Shown here: piece after piece, positions 33,685-45,054 of the stretch | Layout of the letters: each line of letters starts with the position of its first letter | Position numbering within the stretch: the stretch's first letter is position 1 | DNA from: Gigaspora rosea | Taxonomy: Eukaryota > Glomeromycota > Glomeromycetes > Diversisporales > Gigasporaceae | Assembly (NCBI GenBank): GCA_003550325.1 | Contig: QKWP01000371.1 | Location: 1-64,000, forward strand | Direction of reading: 5' to 3' | Length of the DNA stretch: 64,000 bases | The notes under the pieces: generated by a model | What the model was told of the DNA's origin: nothing | The model's input: only the letters and a program-made list of their open reading frames with translations | Database searches by the model: none | Position numbers and translations under genes: made by a program

Positions 33685-33900
33685 TTATTTTATGGCGATG
33701 GGTCACCATGGCGACCCTATATGAATAGCCAATCAAAATTGAGCATGTGACTATATAATATGTTGCTTATTATTATTTGATAAATATTTCTACAAACTTT
33801 CTAACTTTATAATAAAAAAAATACAAAAGAAAATTTCCTAACCCTAAATATAATTGGCTGCTATATATAGGGTCGCCATGGTGATGGATATCCATCTATA
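33685..33900. mobile_element. MITE with CACCATGGCGACCCTATAT termini
   Basis: GGTCACCATGGCGACCCTAT (33701-33720) is matched in inverse at about 33867-33886 (GGGTCGCCATGGTGAT). The arms are about 38 bp and the exact borders uncertain. The CGCCATGGTGAT word also occurs in the element at 56124. 33901-34589 is A/T-rich with a further hairpin built of 'ggta.caaaattattaaattc' words (34437-34575). Confidence 0.65.
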
Positions 33901-34597
33901 ATTTACCAATTTATAAAATATATTTTATATTTTTAATAAAATTTAATTTTATTTAAAAAATTGTAAATATTTTTAAAAATCTTAACAAATTTGTCTAAAA
34001 AATAGTTTAAAAAAAAATATAAATTTATAATTTAATAAATATTATCCTTTAATGTATAAGCAATTGTAGACAAATTTGCTTACAATTTTTAGTATAAATT
34101 TACTGCTAATCTATTTTTTTAAAAATTTAAAATATTAAAATAAATTTTTTTTATTAAAATTTAAAAACAAGAATTTTATAATAGTATTATTTAATTTTAT
34201 ATTATATAAAAAATTTTTTAGTTTATTTGTTAGCTTAAAATAGACAATTTTTAAAAAAATTTATTAATTAGTTAAAAAAATTATTTACTAATTTATAGTA
34301 AACTATAAATATTAGGTTTAAACTTATAATTCTTAAATACAAATTTAAAGCTTATATAAAAAATAACTTATTTTTGATATTATTTTATTGAAAAAATAAT
34401 TTAATAAGATACTATTCAAATTATCTGTTTAAGACAAATCGAATGGTAGCAAAATTATTAAATTCTAATTACTATTAGCTATTACAATTTATAGCTATTA
34501 ATTCAAATTTTATAAAAACTTGATGATTTTATAATATATAAATTAGAATTTAATAATTTTTGTACTATTCAATTCATTTTGATGAGATAGTTCAAAT

Positions 34598-35009
34598 CAG
34601 TGTTAGAATATAACCAGATCATACGGTAACAGGTCATATCAAAGTTTAATTAGTAAGATTATATAACAATAGTTATTTGATTTCATTAATTAAACTTGGT
34701 AATATAATCTGTTATAACTTTGTCAAATAATCTTAGCAATTGAACTTAGTAATATGATCTGTTATAACCTGTTATATAAATTTTTTGTGATATGACCTGT
34801 TATGATCAGTTATAACAGATCATATTACAAAAAAGTTATATAACAGATCATAACAGGTTATATTACTAAGTTCAATTGCCAAGATCATTTGACAAAGCCA
34901 TAAGAGATTAATTACCAAGTTTAATTAATGAAATCAAATAACTATTGTTATATAATCTTACTAATTAAACTGATATGATCTGTTATGACCTAGTCATATT
35001 CTAACACTG
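34598..35009. mobile_element. hAT-type MITE, 412 bp
   Basis: Termini CAGTGTTAGAATATAACC and the inverse of CAGTGTTAGAATATGACT, with a perfect 8-bp duplication gttcaaat (34590-34597, 35010-35017). CAGTG ends and an 8-bp duplication are the hAT hallmark. The unit folds almost end to end around 34800 and repeats the words TATGACCTGTTATGATC. Non-coding. Confidence 0.85.
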
Positions 35010-35017
35010 GTTCAAAT

Positions 35018-35612
35018 AGTATCAAAATTATTAAATTTTGATCACTAGATTCTGAAATATTTACAAAAACTATTTGTAGTATTGTTTGGGCATAGAAATT
35101 TAGCAAAAACAATTTGAATTTCTTTATAAAACTGTATCACAAATCATTTTTTGCAAATATTTCAGAATCTAGTAATTAGAATTTAGTAATTTTGGTACCA
35201 TTCGAACTATTTTATCGAGTAAAATTGAATAGTACCAAAATCGTTAAATTCTAAACAATATATCATGAGATCATTAATTGCTAATTCAGATATGATCGAC
35301 AATATTTTTATATTTAAAATTGTGGCAAAACAAATATATAAACAATATAGTACAAAATCTGAAACAGGACTGTATATATAAAATTTTTATATGATTTAAA
35401 GAATTTTAAAGACATTTTTACTCATCTTCTTATCTACAGGCTCAATTTTAATGAAATTTTACTAGTAAATGCACAAGAACCTGCTCTACAACTTTACTTA
35501 GATCAAAAAATAATATTTACTTAATACAAAAAAGAACTTTTCATAAGAGTCATCATTAGATTTACTAATATATTGTTTATATTTTGTTTATCCCCAATTT
35601 CAAATATAGTAA
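35018..35612. other. Repeat spacer with 'ggtaccaaaattactaaattc' hairpins
   Basis: Copies of an approximately 30-bp word, in both orientations, near 35025, 35185 and 35230 and again near 34440, 34550 and 36830. They look like the debris of one older inverted-repeat family. No gene. Confidence 0.4.
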
Positions 35613-36735
35613 AGGGCATGCCATTTATCACATAATTTTTACCATGGATACATGGGTCAGGGTGGTGATCATATCTATATATAATATATATAATATATAT
35701 ACTAATAATTAAATTATATATGGTATCTGGTATATAATACTGTATATATATAATATATACATTATTTAATATTAAATAACTTTTTTTTACTGGTCCGTTT
35801 TGAATGATTTTATTACCAAAATATTCGTCTCAATGAGACGATTCTAATAAGCCCAAAATCATTAAAATCCAATCACAGGGTCACAAGTAGTGTTCCGCAA
35901 AAGATTCAGGTTGGGTCCAAGATCTGATCCGGTCCGTTGACGGACTGAGTTCAGACCCTTAATTTATCAGAATCGATACGGGTTTGGACTCACACAAAGA
36001 TCTGCTCAGATAATACCCGGTTAGGTCTTATTAGATTGCTAATTGGCTGATTTCAGAATTTTTTTATTTTTATTTTATTAATTAAATTAAAAAATAGAAA
36101 AAAAATTTAATTAAAAAAAACGAAATTTATTAATATATACTTAAATATATTTTATATAGCATTAATTTATAAAAATAAAATTTTGGTTAACCAGAATTTA
36201 TGAAAACAGCTGTAATCGTTTTTTTTAGCAAGGACACTAGGGCTTTGTCAACTATCATCATAGCATCTATAAATTTTGAAATTTTACGGATCCGGACCGG
36301 ACTCGGATCTAAGTAATGCAAGTTTTGGCCCTAATTTTAGATCTAAATCGATGTTCGGACTAGGTCTGAATCCTTAAAAATACCCGCCTAGTCTGAATCA
36401 TGTGGAACATTAGTTGCAAGTTTGTTAAAGTTTTGCATTATTTTATATATATATTAAAATTTATATAAAATACCTTAGCGATCTTATGATCCTGTGATTG
36501 TATTATAATAATTTTGGGTTAGAATCATCTCATTGAGACGAACATTTTGGTAGCAAAATCATCCAAAACAGACCAGTAGATTAAGAGCTATTTAATATTA
36601 TATATATTTATATAATATATTATAAATATAAGTCATTATATTAACCAATTAGAATTGAGATTAGGGTGACCACACCATATATGGATGGGAATGGCTATTA
36701 AGCAAAAAATATTACGTGATAAATGGCACGCTCCT
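35613..36735. mobile_element. Inverted-repeat element AGGGCATGCCATTTATCACA
   Basis: Termini AGGGCATGCCATTTATCACA and the inverse of AGGAGCGTGCCATTTATCAC, about 30 bp. It contains the element at 35769-36599. A partial relative lies at 45294-45420. Non-coding; target duplication not clear. Confidence 0.7.
35769..36599. mobile_element. Nested TGAGACGA-family element
   Basis: Long inverted termini: AATATTAAATAACTTTT, then ACTGGTCCGTTTTGAATGAT and GTCTCAATGAGACGATTCTA, mirrored at 36480-36599. About 110 bp of each end pair. Related pieces are at 1-75 and 56725-57107. The centre (35900-36420) has GGxCCGGxxCxGATCC-like direct repeats but no protein. Confidence 0.75.
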
Positions 36736-36896
36736 AATAATATAGCTATAGTGCCGATCTTATTTGGATTGGTAATTAAATTTTTATAAAATTTGAATTA
36801 GTAGTTATAACTTATAATCTAAAAATCTGAATTTAATGATCTTGGTACTATTCAATTTGCCTTAATAAGACAATTCGAATGATATCAAAATTGTTA

Positions 36897-37444
36897 CCGT
36901 ATATTCCTGAAATAAGCTACTCAGAAAATAAGCTATTCCCTCTTTTGGTCAAAAAACTCCAAAACGTCTTTAATCTGAAAATAAGCTACTCCACAATTGA
37001 CAAAAGTCGCTACATAGTAAAGTCTAAATTTTACTATGCAAATCGATCAAAATTGCTTAAGTAAACTTATTCAGGAGACCAAAATATGTATTTCAAAATT
37101 TTTATGCGAATCGGAGACCTTTTTATTATTTGAGTTTTAATTGTTATTTTTAGCAGAAAAATTAAAAATTTTTTAAAAAATATATACAACAAACATAAAA
37201 ATTAAAACTCAAATAATAAAAATTCTCCAATTCACATGAAAATTTCAGAGTATATGCATTTTGGTCTCCTGAATAAGTTTACTTAATTGATTTTGATCGA
37301 TTTGCATAGTAACATTTAAACTTTACTATGTAGCAGCTATTTACAATCACTAAAAATTTCTTTTATATATTTGAAAATAAGCTACTCTCTGTTTTTTTAC
37401 TTAAATTGCCCAAAAAAAGGTAGCTTATTTTCGAGAATATACAG
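36897..37444. mobile_element. TA-flanked MITE with AAATAAGCTAC motif, copy 1
   Basis: Termini CCGTATATTCCTGAAATAAG and the inverse of CTGTATATTCTCGAAAATAA between TA dinucleotides (36895-36896, 37445-37446). A near-identical unoccupied sequence at about 35240 ('aaaatcgttaaattctaa') supports the insertion point. The arms are long ('tctactatgtag'-type words), 548 bp in all. Non-coding. Confidence 0.75.
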
Positions 37445-37446
37445 TA

Positions 37447-38187
37447 AATTCTAATTATTAAATTGCAAGTTATTATAAATTTTGTTAAAGTAAAATTTAA
37501 CAAATTTGCACCAAATTTGTTTTTTATGATATTTAAAAATTTTTTGATAAATTTAAAAAAAATTTTTTAAATAAAATTACTAAAATATATTTAAATAATA
37601 GATTTTGATAAATTTAGCAGGTTGCAATATTGCAGGTTAATATTTAAAAAAAATTAAAATAATTATTAGTTAAGTTTAGGATTTGAACTAGTATTAATAT
37701 TAGATTAGAGAGTGCATATATATATGCAAAATTAAGCGCTAAAAACTTTTAATTAGAAGCCCAAATCTAGTTTACATAATAAAATTTCAAGTTATTTAAA
37801 AGGTTTAATTTTTTTGTAATTTTTTGTAATTTTTTGTTTGGTTTGTTATACAAGATCCTGTGATCTAATTGGTCAATTATATTATCCTGTGATATAACAA
37901 TCTGTAATATTTAACAACCTCCTAGACAATATATATATAAATTAGGGCATTAGTTTATAGCAACCTTATGATTAACTAATAAAATCAATTATATGATTCA
38001 GTACTCGATTAATTCTAATCAATTAAGTATATGAATTATGTTATTGATTTTTATTAGTTCATGCAAAGTTAATATATAATCTGCTAATCTAATTTTTTTA
38101 AAAAAATTTTTTAAAAAAATTTCAATTGTATTAATTATTCCATTTTTTTGTTATTTGCTTTTTTTAATTTTTTTGCTCAATAGTACC
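37447..38187. other. AT-rich spacer, no gene seen
   Basis: Runs of A and T; short direct repeats 'ttttttgtaat' (37808-37835). Nothing recognised. Confidence 0.45.
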
Positions 38188-38360
38188 AGAACCCTAAAAT
38201 ATATAAATAAATCAGGCTTATTATAAAATTACTAAAAATAAAAGATCTGCAAAAAATCTTAAAAATAAAAAAAAATTACTATAAATAAAAAAAATTTGTA
38301 TAAAAAAAACAAACATAAGCAAACTAATACCTAGTCTATCTATATATATTTTAGGATCCT
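38188..38360. mobile_element. AGGACCC-type MITE, third site
   Basis: Ends AGAACCCTAAAATATATAAA and the inverse of AGGATCCTAAAATATATATA. The interior is collinear with 5489-5588 plus 6094-6170 ('gatctgcaaaaaatc', 'ataagcaaactaatacc'). Non-coding. Confidence 0.65.
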
Positions 38361-38809
38361 ATTGCATTTTAATTTTCTAGAATTACTAGATAGATTTAAA
38401 AAAACCCCAAATTTTTTTAATTTTATAGTATACAAACTAAAAAATTAATATTGTATAGCCTTAAATATAAATATGAGCACATTAATTGTCATTGTCACAG
38501 ATTATCGTGAAATTCATATGATTTTTATATCATCAAATTTTTTAAAATTTCTAAAACCATGTAAACAATCGATCTAATCCATCTATACTACCCAATCAAA
38601 ACAATCGAATACTATAACTAGAGGATTAATTCAATATAAATTTATAATATATTTTTTTTTTTTTGGTATTAAGATAAGGTCTTGCTTATATTTTTATTAG
38701 TAATTTAGAAAAGCTACTACATGAAGTATACTTCTTTGTATAAATACAAAATTTAAATTACATGCAAAAATTGAAGCTCAGACTAATTTATCTGTGATTT
38801 AAATCTACT

Positions 38810-39120
38810 AGAGTGGTCAAGACTCACCTAATTTGATAAAGTTAAAATAAAATTTATAGGAATACTATATTTAATTTTATGGCCAGCCCAAGAACTAATT
38901 TTCTTAAGAGCTATACCAATAGGTAGACATGAATTTGGATTAATATAAAGTTGATCAGATTGGCCACAAGGACAATTATATATAAATGTTCTGCGTAAAG
39001 ATAGTTTCTTTTTAGTTTGTGATATATTAGGAGTAGTAAAAGAAAGATAAGTAATATTATTAATTTTTTGCTATGAAGCAAATTGAGAACAATAAGGCTT
39101 TCACAATTGTTCATAGGATA
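38810..39120 (-). pseudogene. LINE-C C-terminal Cys-rich tail
   Basis: In the best frame the minus strand reads RRTFIYNCPCGQSDQLYINP, followed by SCLPIGIALKKISSWAGHK and YSIPINFILTL-stop. The C-P-C-G pattern resembles the metal-binding tails of LINE polyproteins. Other frames of the same stretch are hydrophobic shadows. Confidence 0.55.
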
Positions 39121-39984
39121 ATTCAGAGACTTAAAAAAGGATTTTTATTATAATTTGTGAAGCTAATTTAGAAGATAAGTTGAAGAGTCTAAGATCTTGA
39201 ATAAAATGGGAAGGAATTAAGCCTTTAAGTATAGTTTGAATATAATAAGAAGAAAGTAGAGCTAGTAATAAGTAAAAGGCTGTGTGTTTATAAATAGTTT
39301 GAATAAGTTGAGATATGGTATTTGAAGAAAGATCCAAATCTGTAGAGTTAATAGTATTAGTAATATCAATAAGAATAATTTGGTCAATATTGTTTGTACC
39401 AGAACAGAAAAACTAGTAATTATGGAAGTCAGAAATATTGTATATAAAGCAGTTAGTATTTGGAAATATGTTAGAATAATTAAGTGAAAGTAAAAGTATA
39501 AAGGTAGTTTATTTAAAAATAATTTAATTTTAAAAGCTTTAAGATTGCTAAGTTTAAAATTGGTAATATTATTTGAAGCTTTACGATTATTATTGAAATA
39601 TAACCAAGTAGAGTTCCAATCAAAATAATAAGTAAAGTATGACCATTTATTTGTACGTTGCTAAGAGGACCATAGAGCTATAATGTAAGCTTCACAAATA
39701 TTTTTAATAAATCTTCATATAGGTTGTAAAACTTGTGTATTTTTCCAATATAGAGTGTAAAAAGGAATATAGAAGTTGGTATAGTTAAAGTTAAAAAAAG
39801 ATGCAGAAATATATTGATTGGCGAGTTGGTCAGCATAATTATTAAAAGGATTATAATATTAGTTGAATATTAAAAGATTTAATAACTTTAAAGAGTGTAT
39901 ACCATATAGACCATGTAGTAAATTTGAATTTTTTAAAAGAGTTTGGATTAAGGTGTATAAGTTTAGTGTATTTGAATATAACTG

Positions 39985-40100
39985 ATTGTAAATCAGTAAA
40001 AATTTGAATAGTAGAGTTTTGTGGTACAGTAACAATAGTAGATAAAATTGAAATTAGTTCAGTGTGATATGAAGAGGGCCAGTATTTAAGTTGGGCTAAA
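39985..40100 (-). pseudogene. LINE-C RNase H core remnant
   Basis: Minus-strand reading WPSSYHTELISILSTIV, then IQIFTDLQSVIFKYTK. This matches the RNase H pattern S-S-x-x-x-E-L (Glu present) and the T-D-S-Q-S strand (Asp present, Ser replaced by Leu). Downstream it breaks into stops. Confidence 0.55.
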
Positions 40101-40137
40101 AACTCATGTACAATTTGATTGTTATGAAGTTGTACCT

Positions 40138-40397
40138 ATAGATGGAGGTGAAATTACTCTTTATAATAAGAAGTTTTTGTTGAAATTGTTGAAATTATTT
40201 GATGGTGAAATTGGTAAAATTAGTTTTTCAATATTAAAAATTAATTTAAATTATGTCAAAAATTAATTAAAACTAAGCTAAATCAAATACAATAATTGTT
40301 TTACGTTTAATTTATAAACATATTAAAAATGTTGAAATTATTGTTGAAATTATTGTTGAAATTAAAAAAATTGAAAATGAATTTCACTTCCAACTAT
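40138..40397. mobile_element. 260-bp MITE with 10-bp target duplication (Mutator-like)
   Basis: Perfect duplication agttgtacct (40128-40137, 40398-40407); termini ATAGATGGAGGTGAAATT and the inverse of ATAGTTGGAAGTGAAATT. A 9-10-bp duplication suggests a Mutator-like element. The interior contains a 'gttgaaatt' repeat. Inserted in LINE-C. Confidence 0.75.
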
Positions 40398-40557
40398 AGT
40401 TGTACCTAACCAATACCTATAGAAAATTAGTTAGTACAAATATTTTTAACAAAACTATCTATATAAAGATAAAAGATGTATAATTATAATTGTTTTGAGC
40501 AAATGATTGTAATAATTGAGAAGTTTGGTTAAATAGGAAAAGATTAGAAACTAAGTA

Positions 40558-40745
40558 CACAGTGGCTCTCGATATAGCGGACCATCGATATAACGGATAT
40601 TGCTTAATACAGAGAATTATAATGGAACCAAATTATGATTTACTATAATATCTTATATATCATGAGATTTTGATATAACGGAGCTTTTGATATAACGGAA
40701 CAAAGAACTGGAACCATGGCCTCCGTTATATCGAGAGCCACTGTG
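40558..40745. mobile_element. 188-bp mariner/pogo-type MITE CACAGTGGCTCTCGATATA
   Basis: Termini CACAGTGGCTCTCGATATA and its inverse between TA dinucleotides (40556-40557, 40746-40747). The interior repeats GATATAACGGA four times in related forms. Non-coding; inserted in LINE-C. Confidence 0.85.
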
Positions 40746-40889
40746 TAGTTAGAAATATTTAAGATTGGAGGTGTAGGGATAGTAAAAGGATATTTAATAG
40801 CAATAGAAAGAATAAGATCTATATAATTTGCATTAAAGTTAAGCTGCTTGTTTGGTAGAATTCTATTATAAAAAAGTATAGATAGTGTA

Positions 40890-41208
40890 CTGTAGGTTTT
40901 CAAAAATAAGCTACTTTCAAAAAAAGCTACCCCCTGGATTTTCAGAAAAATTTTTAAAGAAATCGTTAACAGTCGCTATATATAAACTTTTTTTTTACTA
41001 TGTAAACTTCAAAAGTTCGTTTAAGTAAAGTTGTTTAGCATAACGAAATATACTTACAATAAAAATTTTATAGCATTTGGAAAACTTTTTATTAGTACAT
41101 TTTCAATTTTTCAAAAAATTTAACAATTCAAAAATAAGCTACTTCTATAATTTTTTGTGTAACTTTTTGGCCAAAAAGGGTAGCTTATTTTCGAACAAAT
41201 ATGATAGA
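40890..41208. mobile_element. AAATAAGCTAC-family MITE, copy 2
   Basis: Ends CTGTAGGTTTTCAAAAATAA and the inverse of 'gttcgaaaataagctaccc', related to 36897-37444. The right border is approximate. Inserted in LINE-C. Confidence 0.6.
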
Positions 41209-42134
41209 TATTTCAATTGTACATGCAAAGGAAATACGGTTAGTATTAAAATTGTAGCCTGGGCAAGCATACAAAAAATATGAGAAAGTGGGTATAATTG
41301 GAATTGTGAAGTATTAATATTGGTAGTCCAATGAGTAATTGATATAGTATTTGAATATTTAAAATATTATGAGCTTTACCAATCATTATTCTGGTTAAGA
41401 TAAGTAAGAAACCATGATTGGGGTTTTAGAGATATATAACAAGTATAATAGGCAAAAGCATTAATACCTTTGGGTTGGTAATTGCTTAAGATTGAACGGT
41501 AAATATTGTTTTCAATAATAGTTTTCTCTAAAAAAGTAAACCAAAGTAGTTGTTTACCAGTAGATAAATAGTGCACTTTGGGTAAAAGATGTTTCCATGA
41601 AAGAAGAGTTTGATTATCTGCAAAGCAAAGTTGTTCTAAGTAAAGAATTTGTTTATGACGAAGTTGTTGTTTAAATGTTTTGTATTTAGGGTAGTGCTAT
41701 AGAATTTGTTCAAGTGGAAGGCTTTCACTATTGATAACCTTGAGCCAAGTAATATTTGGATTTGCTATAATATTGATTTCTAATCTTTTAAGCAAAAAAA
41801 TGATTTTAAAAGTGGTAGTTAATCTATTAGGTCTATTAATATTAGAAGAGTGGTGTTGTAGTATATTAATTGTTGATCATAAGTTGTTTTGGAGTTGCTG
41901 TAATTTAATATGAGTAGAGATACCTAATAAATTAGGATCATTAATTCGTATTAAAAATTTAGAAATATGGTATTGAAGTTGTATATCCCATATATTGTAT
42001 ATATTGTATAAATGTGAGTTAAGCATAGTGCTATTGGGAGTAGATTTTGATAAATATGATTTGTGCTTGGCAATAGTTAAGTATTGTGATAGGATTTTAG
42101 TACAAGTAGAGTATGGAAGAACTATATTATGTAA

Positions 42135-42520
42135 TCAATATTCTAAAGTAGGAATTATAACAGTATTGATAATATAGATAATTTGTTTGTCTATAATTTG
42201 TTTAATATTAGCAGTTTGTATAAAATATAATGCTTCAGCTTGAATAAATTTAATTTGTTTTGTATTTTTGTTATCAAGAGTAAACCAGTATCCAAGAAAT
42301 TTAAAGGGTTTATTAAAGGATAAAAAAGGTAGTAAATGATTAAAGTATGATATAGAGGTTGTACTTTTTTGATTAGAACATAAAATAGATTTAGTAAGAT
42401 TAATTTGTATATCTGCTATTTGGTAAAAAAAAGTAGCAGCAGAGATAATTGATTGAAGTTTGTTAAGGATGAAGCAATCCATAAGGTGTTGTCCATATAA
42501 GCTAAAACAGATATAAAGCA
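42135..42520 (-). pseudogene. LINE-C reverse transcriptase, C-terminal part
   Basis: The start reads VLAYMDNTLWIASSLTNFNQ in one frame (Y-M-D-N codons at 42499-42488), then shifts into the frame with FYQIADIQINLTKSILC, KFLGYWFTLDNK and INTVIIPTLEY, standard features after the catalytic box of LINE reverse transcriptases. The second catalytic Asp reads Asn (AAC), as in LINE-A (AAT). Confidence 0.75.
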
Positions 42521-42615
42521 TTTATCGGTAAAATGATGTGTTTGTGATAAAGTAAGGTTGGTTTTTCAGCAAGTTTGTAAAGTATAACCAGTGAACTGAA
42601 TAGCAATATGGCTAA

Positions 42616-42884
42616 TAGGGTTCTGCAATTTGATTTGATCTTCAAATATTTGAATCAAATATTTGATCAAATTCAAATTCAAATTTGACTATATTTGATT
42701 TGATCAAATTCAAATATGGCCAAATTTGATTTGATTTGACAAATATTTGATTTGATTTGAAAATTACTATTAAAACTTCAAATTCAAATATTTGAATCAA
42801 ATCAAATTCAAATCAGAGTCAATTTGATTTGATCAAATTCAAATTAATCCAATATTTGATTTGATTTGAATTTGAGGAACCCTA
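42616..42884. mobile_element. hAT-type MITE built of TCAAAT/ATTTGA hexamers
   Basis: Perfect 8-bp duplication atggctaa (42608-42615, 42885-42892); termini TAGGGTTC...GAACCCTA. The interior consists almost wholly of TTTGAATTTGATTTGAT-like words on both strands. Non-coding. Inserted next to the reverse transcriptase box of LINE-C. Confidence 0.8.
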
Positions 42885-42928
42885 ATGGCTAATAAGTGGG
42901 TCATAATAAATTCTTCAAAAAAAAAGTA

Positions 42929-44132
42929 CAGTCAAACCTCCATATAATCACACCCTCGGAATACAAAAGGTGGTGATTATATAGAGATATGACTAATATA
43001 GAGGAATTCTATATAATCACAATTATAATAAAATTGCATATAAAAAAAAATTGTGATTATATAGAAGTTTTAATAAATAAAAATTTTTATTTTTTAAATA
43101 ATCGATTATAATTGCTACATATAAAAGTTAAAATTATACTAAATAAATCGAAAAAAATGTTATAAGTAACATTGTTCAGAAGACAAAATTAAATATATCC
43201 TGAAATTTTCAAATAATTTGAATAACATTTTATTATTACACTTTTACAATTTACGTTTAGGCGAAAAAAATTAAAAAAATTAAAAATTTTTTAACTTAAT
43301 CGTAAATTATAAAAGTGTATTAATAAAATTTTAACCAAATTATCTCAAAATTTCAGAGTATATGTAATTTTGTATCCCAAACAACATTACTTAGATCATT
43401 TTTATCGATTTACTTTAGATAATTTTAACTTTTATATGTAGCTAAGATATACGATTATTTTAAAAAAATTTTTAAATTTTTTTTTAAAATAATCGTATAT
43501 CGTAGCTACATATAAAAGTTAAAATTATCTAAAGTAAATCGATAAAAATAATCTAAGTAATGTTGTTCGGGATACAAAATTACATATACTATGAAATTTT
43601 GAGATAATTTGATTAAAATTTTATTAATACACTTTTATAATTTACGATTAAGTTAAAAAATTTTTAATTTTTTTAATTTTTTTCGCCTAAACGTAAATTG
43701 TAAAAGTGTAATAATAAAATGTTATTCAAATTATTTAAAAATTTCAGGATATATGTAATTGTGTCTTCTGAACAATGTTACTTATAGCATTTTTTTTGAT
43801 TTACTTAGTATAATTTTAACTTTATATGTAGAAAAGATAATCGATTATTAAAAAAAAAACAAATTTAAAAATTTTTACTTATTAAAAAATAATAATTAAT
43901 AACTTAAAAAATATTTATAATAATAAAATAATTAATTCAAAATATTATAATAATAATGTGATTATGTAGGGGTAGTTTTATATAGATGGTAAATAAAAAA
44001 TTTTGATAGTGATTATAATGCAAATGTGCTTATATAGAGGTGAAAATTATAGTAAAAAGATTGGTAAACTTACAAAAGTGATTATATTGGTTTTGTGACT
44101 ATATAGAGGGTAACTATATAGAGGTTTGACTG
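42929..44132. mobile_element. 1.2-kb Tc1/mariner-like foldback CAGTCAAACCTC
   Basis: Termini CAGTCAAACCTCCATATAAT and the inverse of CAGTCAAACCTCTATATAGT between TA dinucleotides (42927-42928, 44133-44134). Inside, 43080-43870 is a long palindrome centred near 43467, with arms of nearly 400 bp that match almost base for base. No transposase. Inserted in LINE-C. Confidence 0.85.
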
Positions 44133-44149
44133 TATTATAGTTTCTCCTT

Positions 44150-44690
44150 GATCAATACTATTTTTAACTGAGTAAAAATTAGTAAGACCCAGATTTGTAA
44201 TTACTTGATTGTATTAGTAAATAGAAGATTAGAAAGAATATTAATAAGTGGTAATGGTATACAAATACAGGATAGTGATTTAGTAAATAGGTTGAATTAA
44301 ACAGAGTTATAGACTTTGCTTATATCTTGGAATATAAGCCAAAGTGGCTTATAGTTACAATTAGAATCTTTTATAATATTATTAAAAATATGTATAGATA
44401 TAGAGGTACTCAATATAATTGTAAGATGAAAGAATATTATATTGTGTAAATATTTTGTTAAACCAATTAGTAAAAAATTTGGTATAAAGTTTTCTAATAT
44501 GCTCTATAAACTAATAGGTTGGGTATTAGTTAAGTTACCATCAAAAATTGGTTTTTGAAAATAAGAAAAATATGATTCTCTTTCTATTGTTTAAAAACAG
44601 TTTGGGCCATTAGGTATCGATTAAGAAGAGATGTAATAGCAAGTAAACAGTTATTTTTAGAGTGTTTAATCATTTCTAACTAATTTCAGA
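44150..44690 (-). pseudogene. LINE-C reverse transcriptase, N-terminal part
   Basis: Minus-strand reading KPLWLIFQDISKVYNSV (about 44348-44298) matches the first catalytic box of LINE reverse transcriptases; compare CQDISKAYDS in LINE-A. The first Asp is kept. It is followed in other frames by TNLGLTNFYSVKNS and IDQGETI, the Gly-rich box region. Stops and frameshifts throughout. Confidence 0.6.
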
Positions 44691-44695
44691 GGGGC

Positions 44696-45054
44696 TATAT
44701 GGGGTGTTTTATATTAAAAGGACCCATTTTGCAAATTTTTTGAAAAATGAGTTTTTATTAAATTCATGTAAATTTGGTATGCCCGACATTTTTCAATTAT
44801 AAATGAAAAGCGATTTGTATAAAAAAAAATGGAGATAATATACTGGTAAAAGAAAAATTACACGAAACTGTCTAAGGCCAAGCACATCATGAGATTACCC
44901 AATAGTCATCTGTTACCTTTAACTAATCAAATCATGAAATTTGCTTAATTCCGGATCAGTTCAAAAATCAAAACAAATGATTAAACTCAATTATCTCAAA
45001 ATTGTTTATATTGCAAAATGGGCCTTTTTAGTATGAATAACCCATATGCTTTTT
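44696..45054. mobile_element. Inverted-repeat element in LINE-C
   Basis: Left end 'atggggtgttttatattaaa' with AGGACCCATTTTGCAA pairs in inverse with the right end (AAGGCCCATTTTGCAA, 'atgggttattcatactaaaa') over about 37 bp. The interior is non-coding; target duplication not resolved. Confidence 0.6.
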
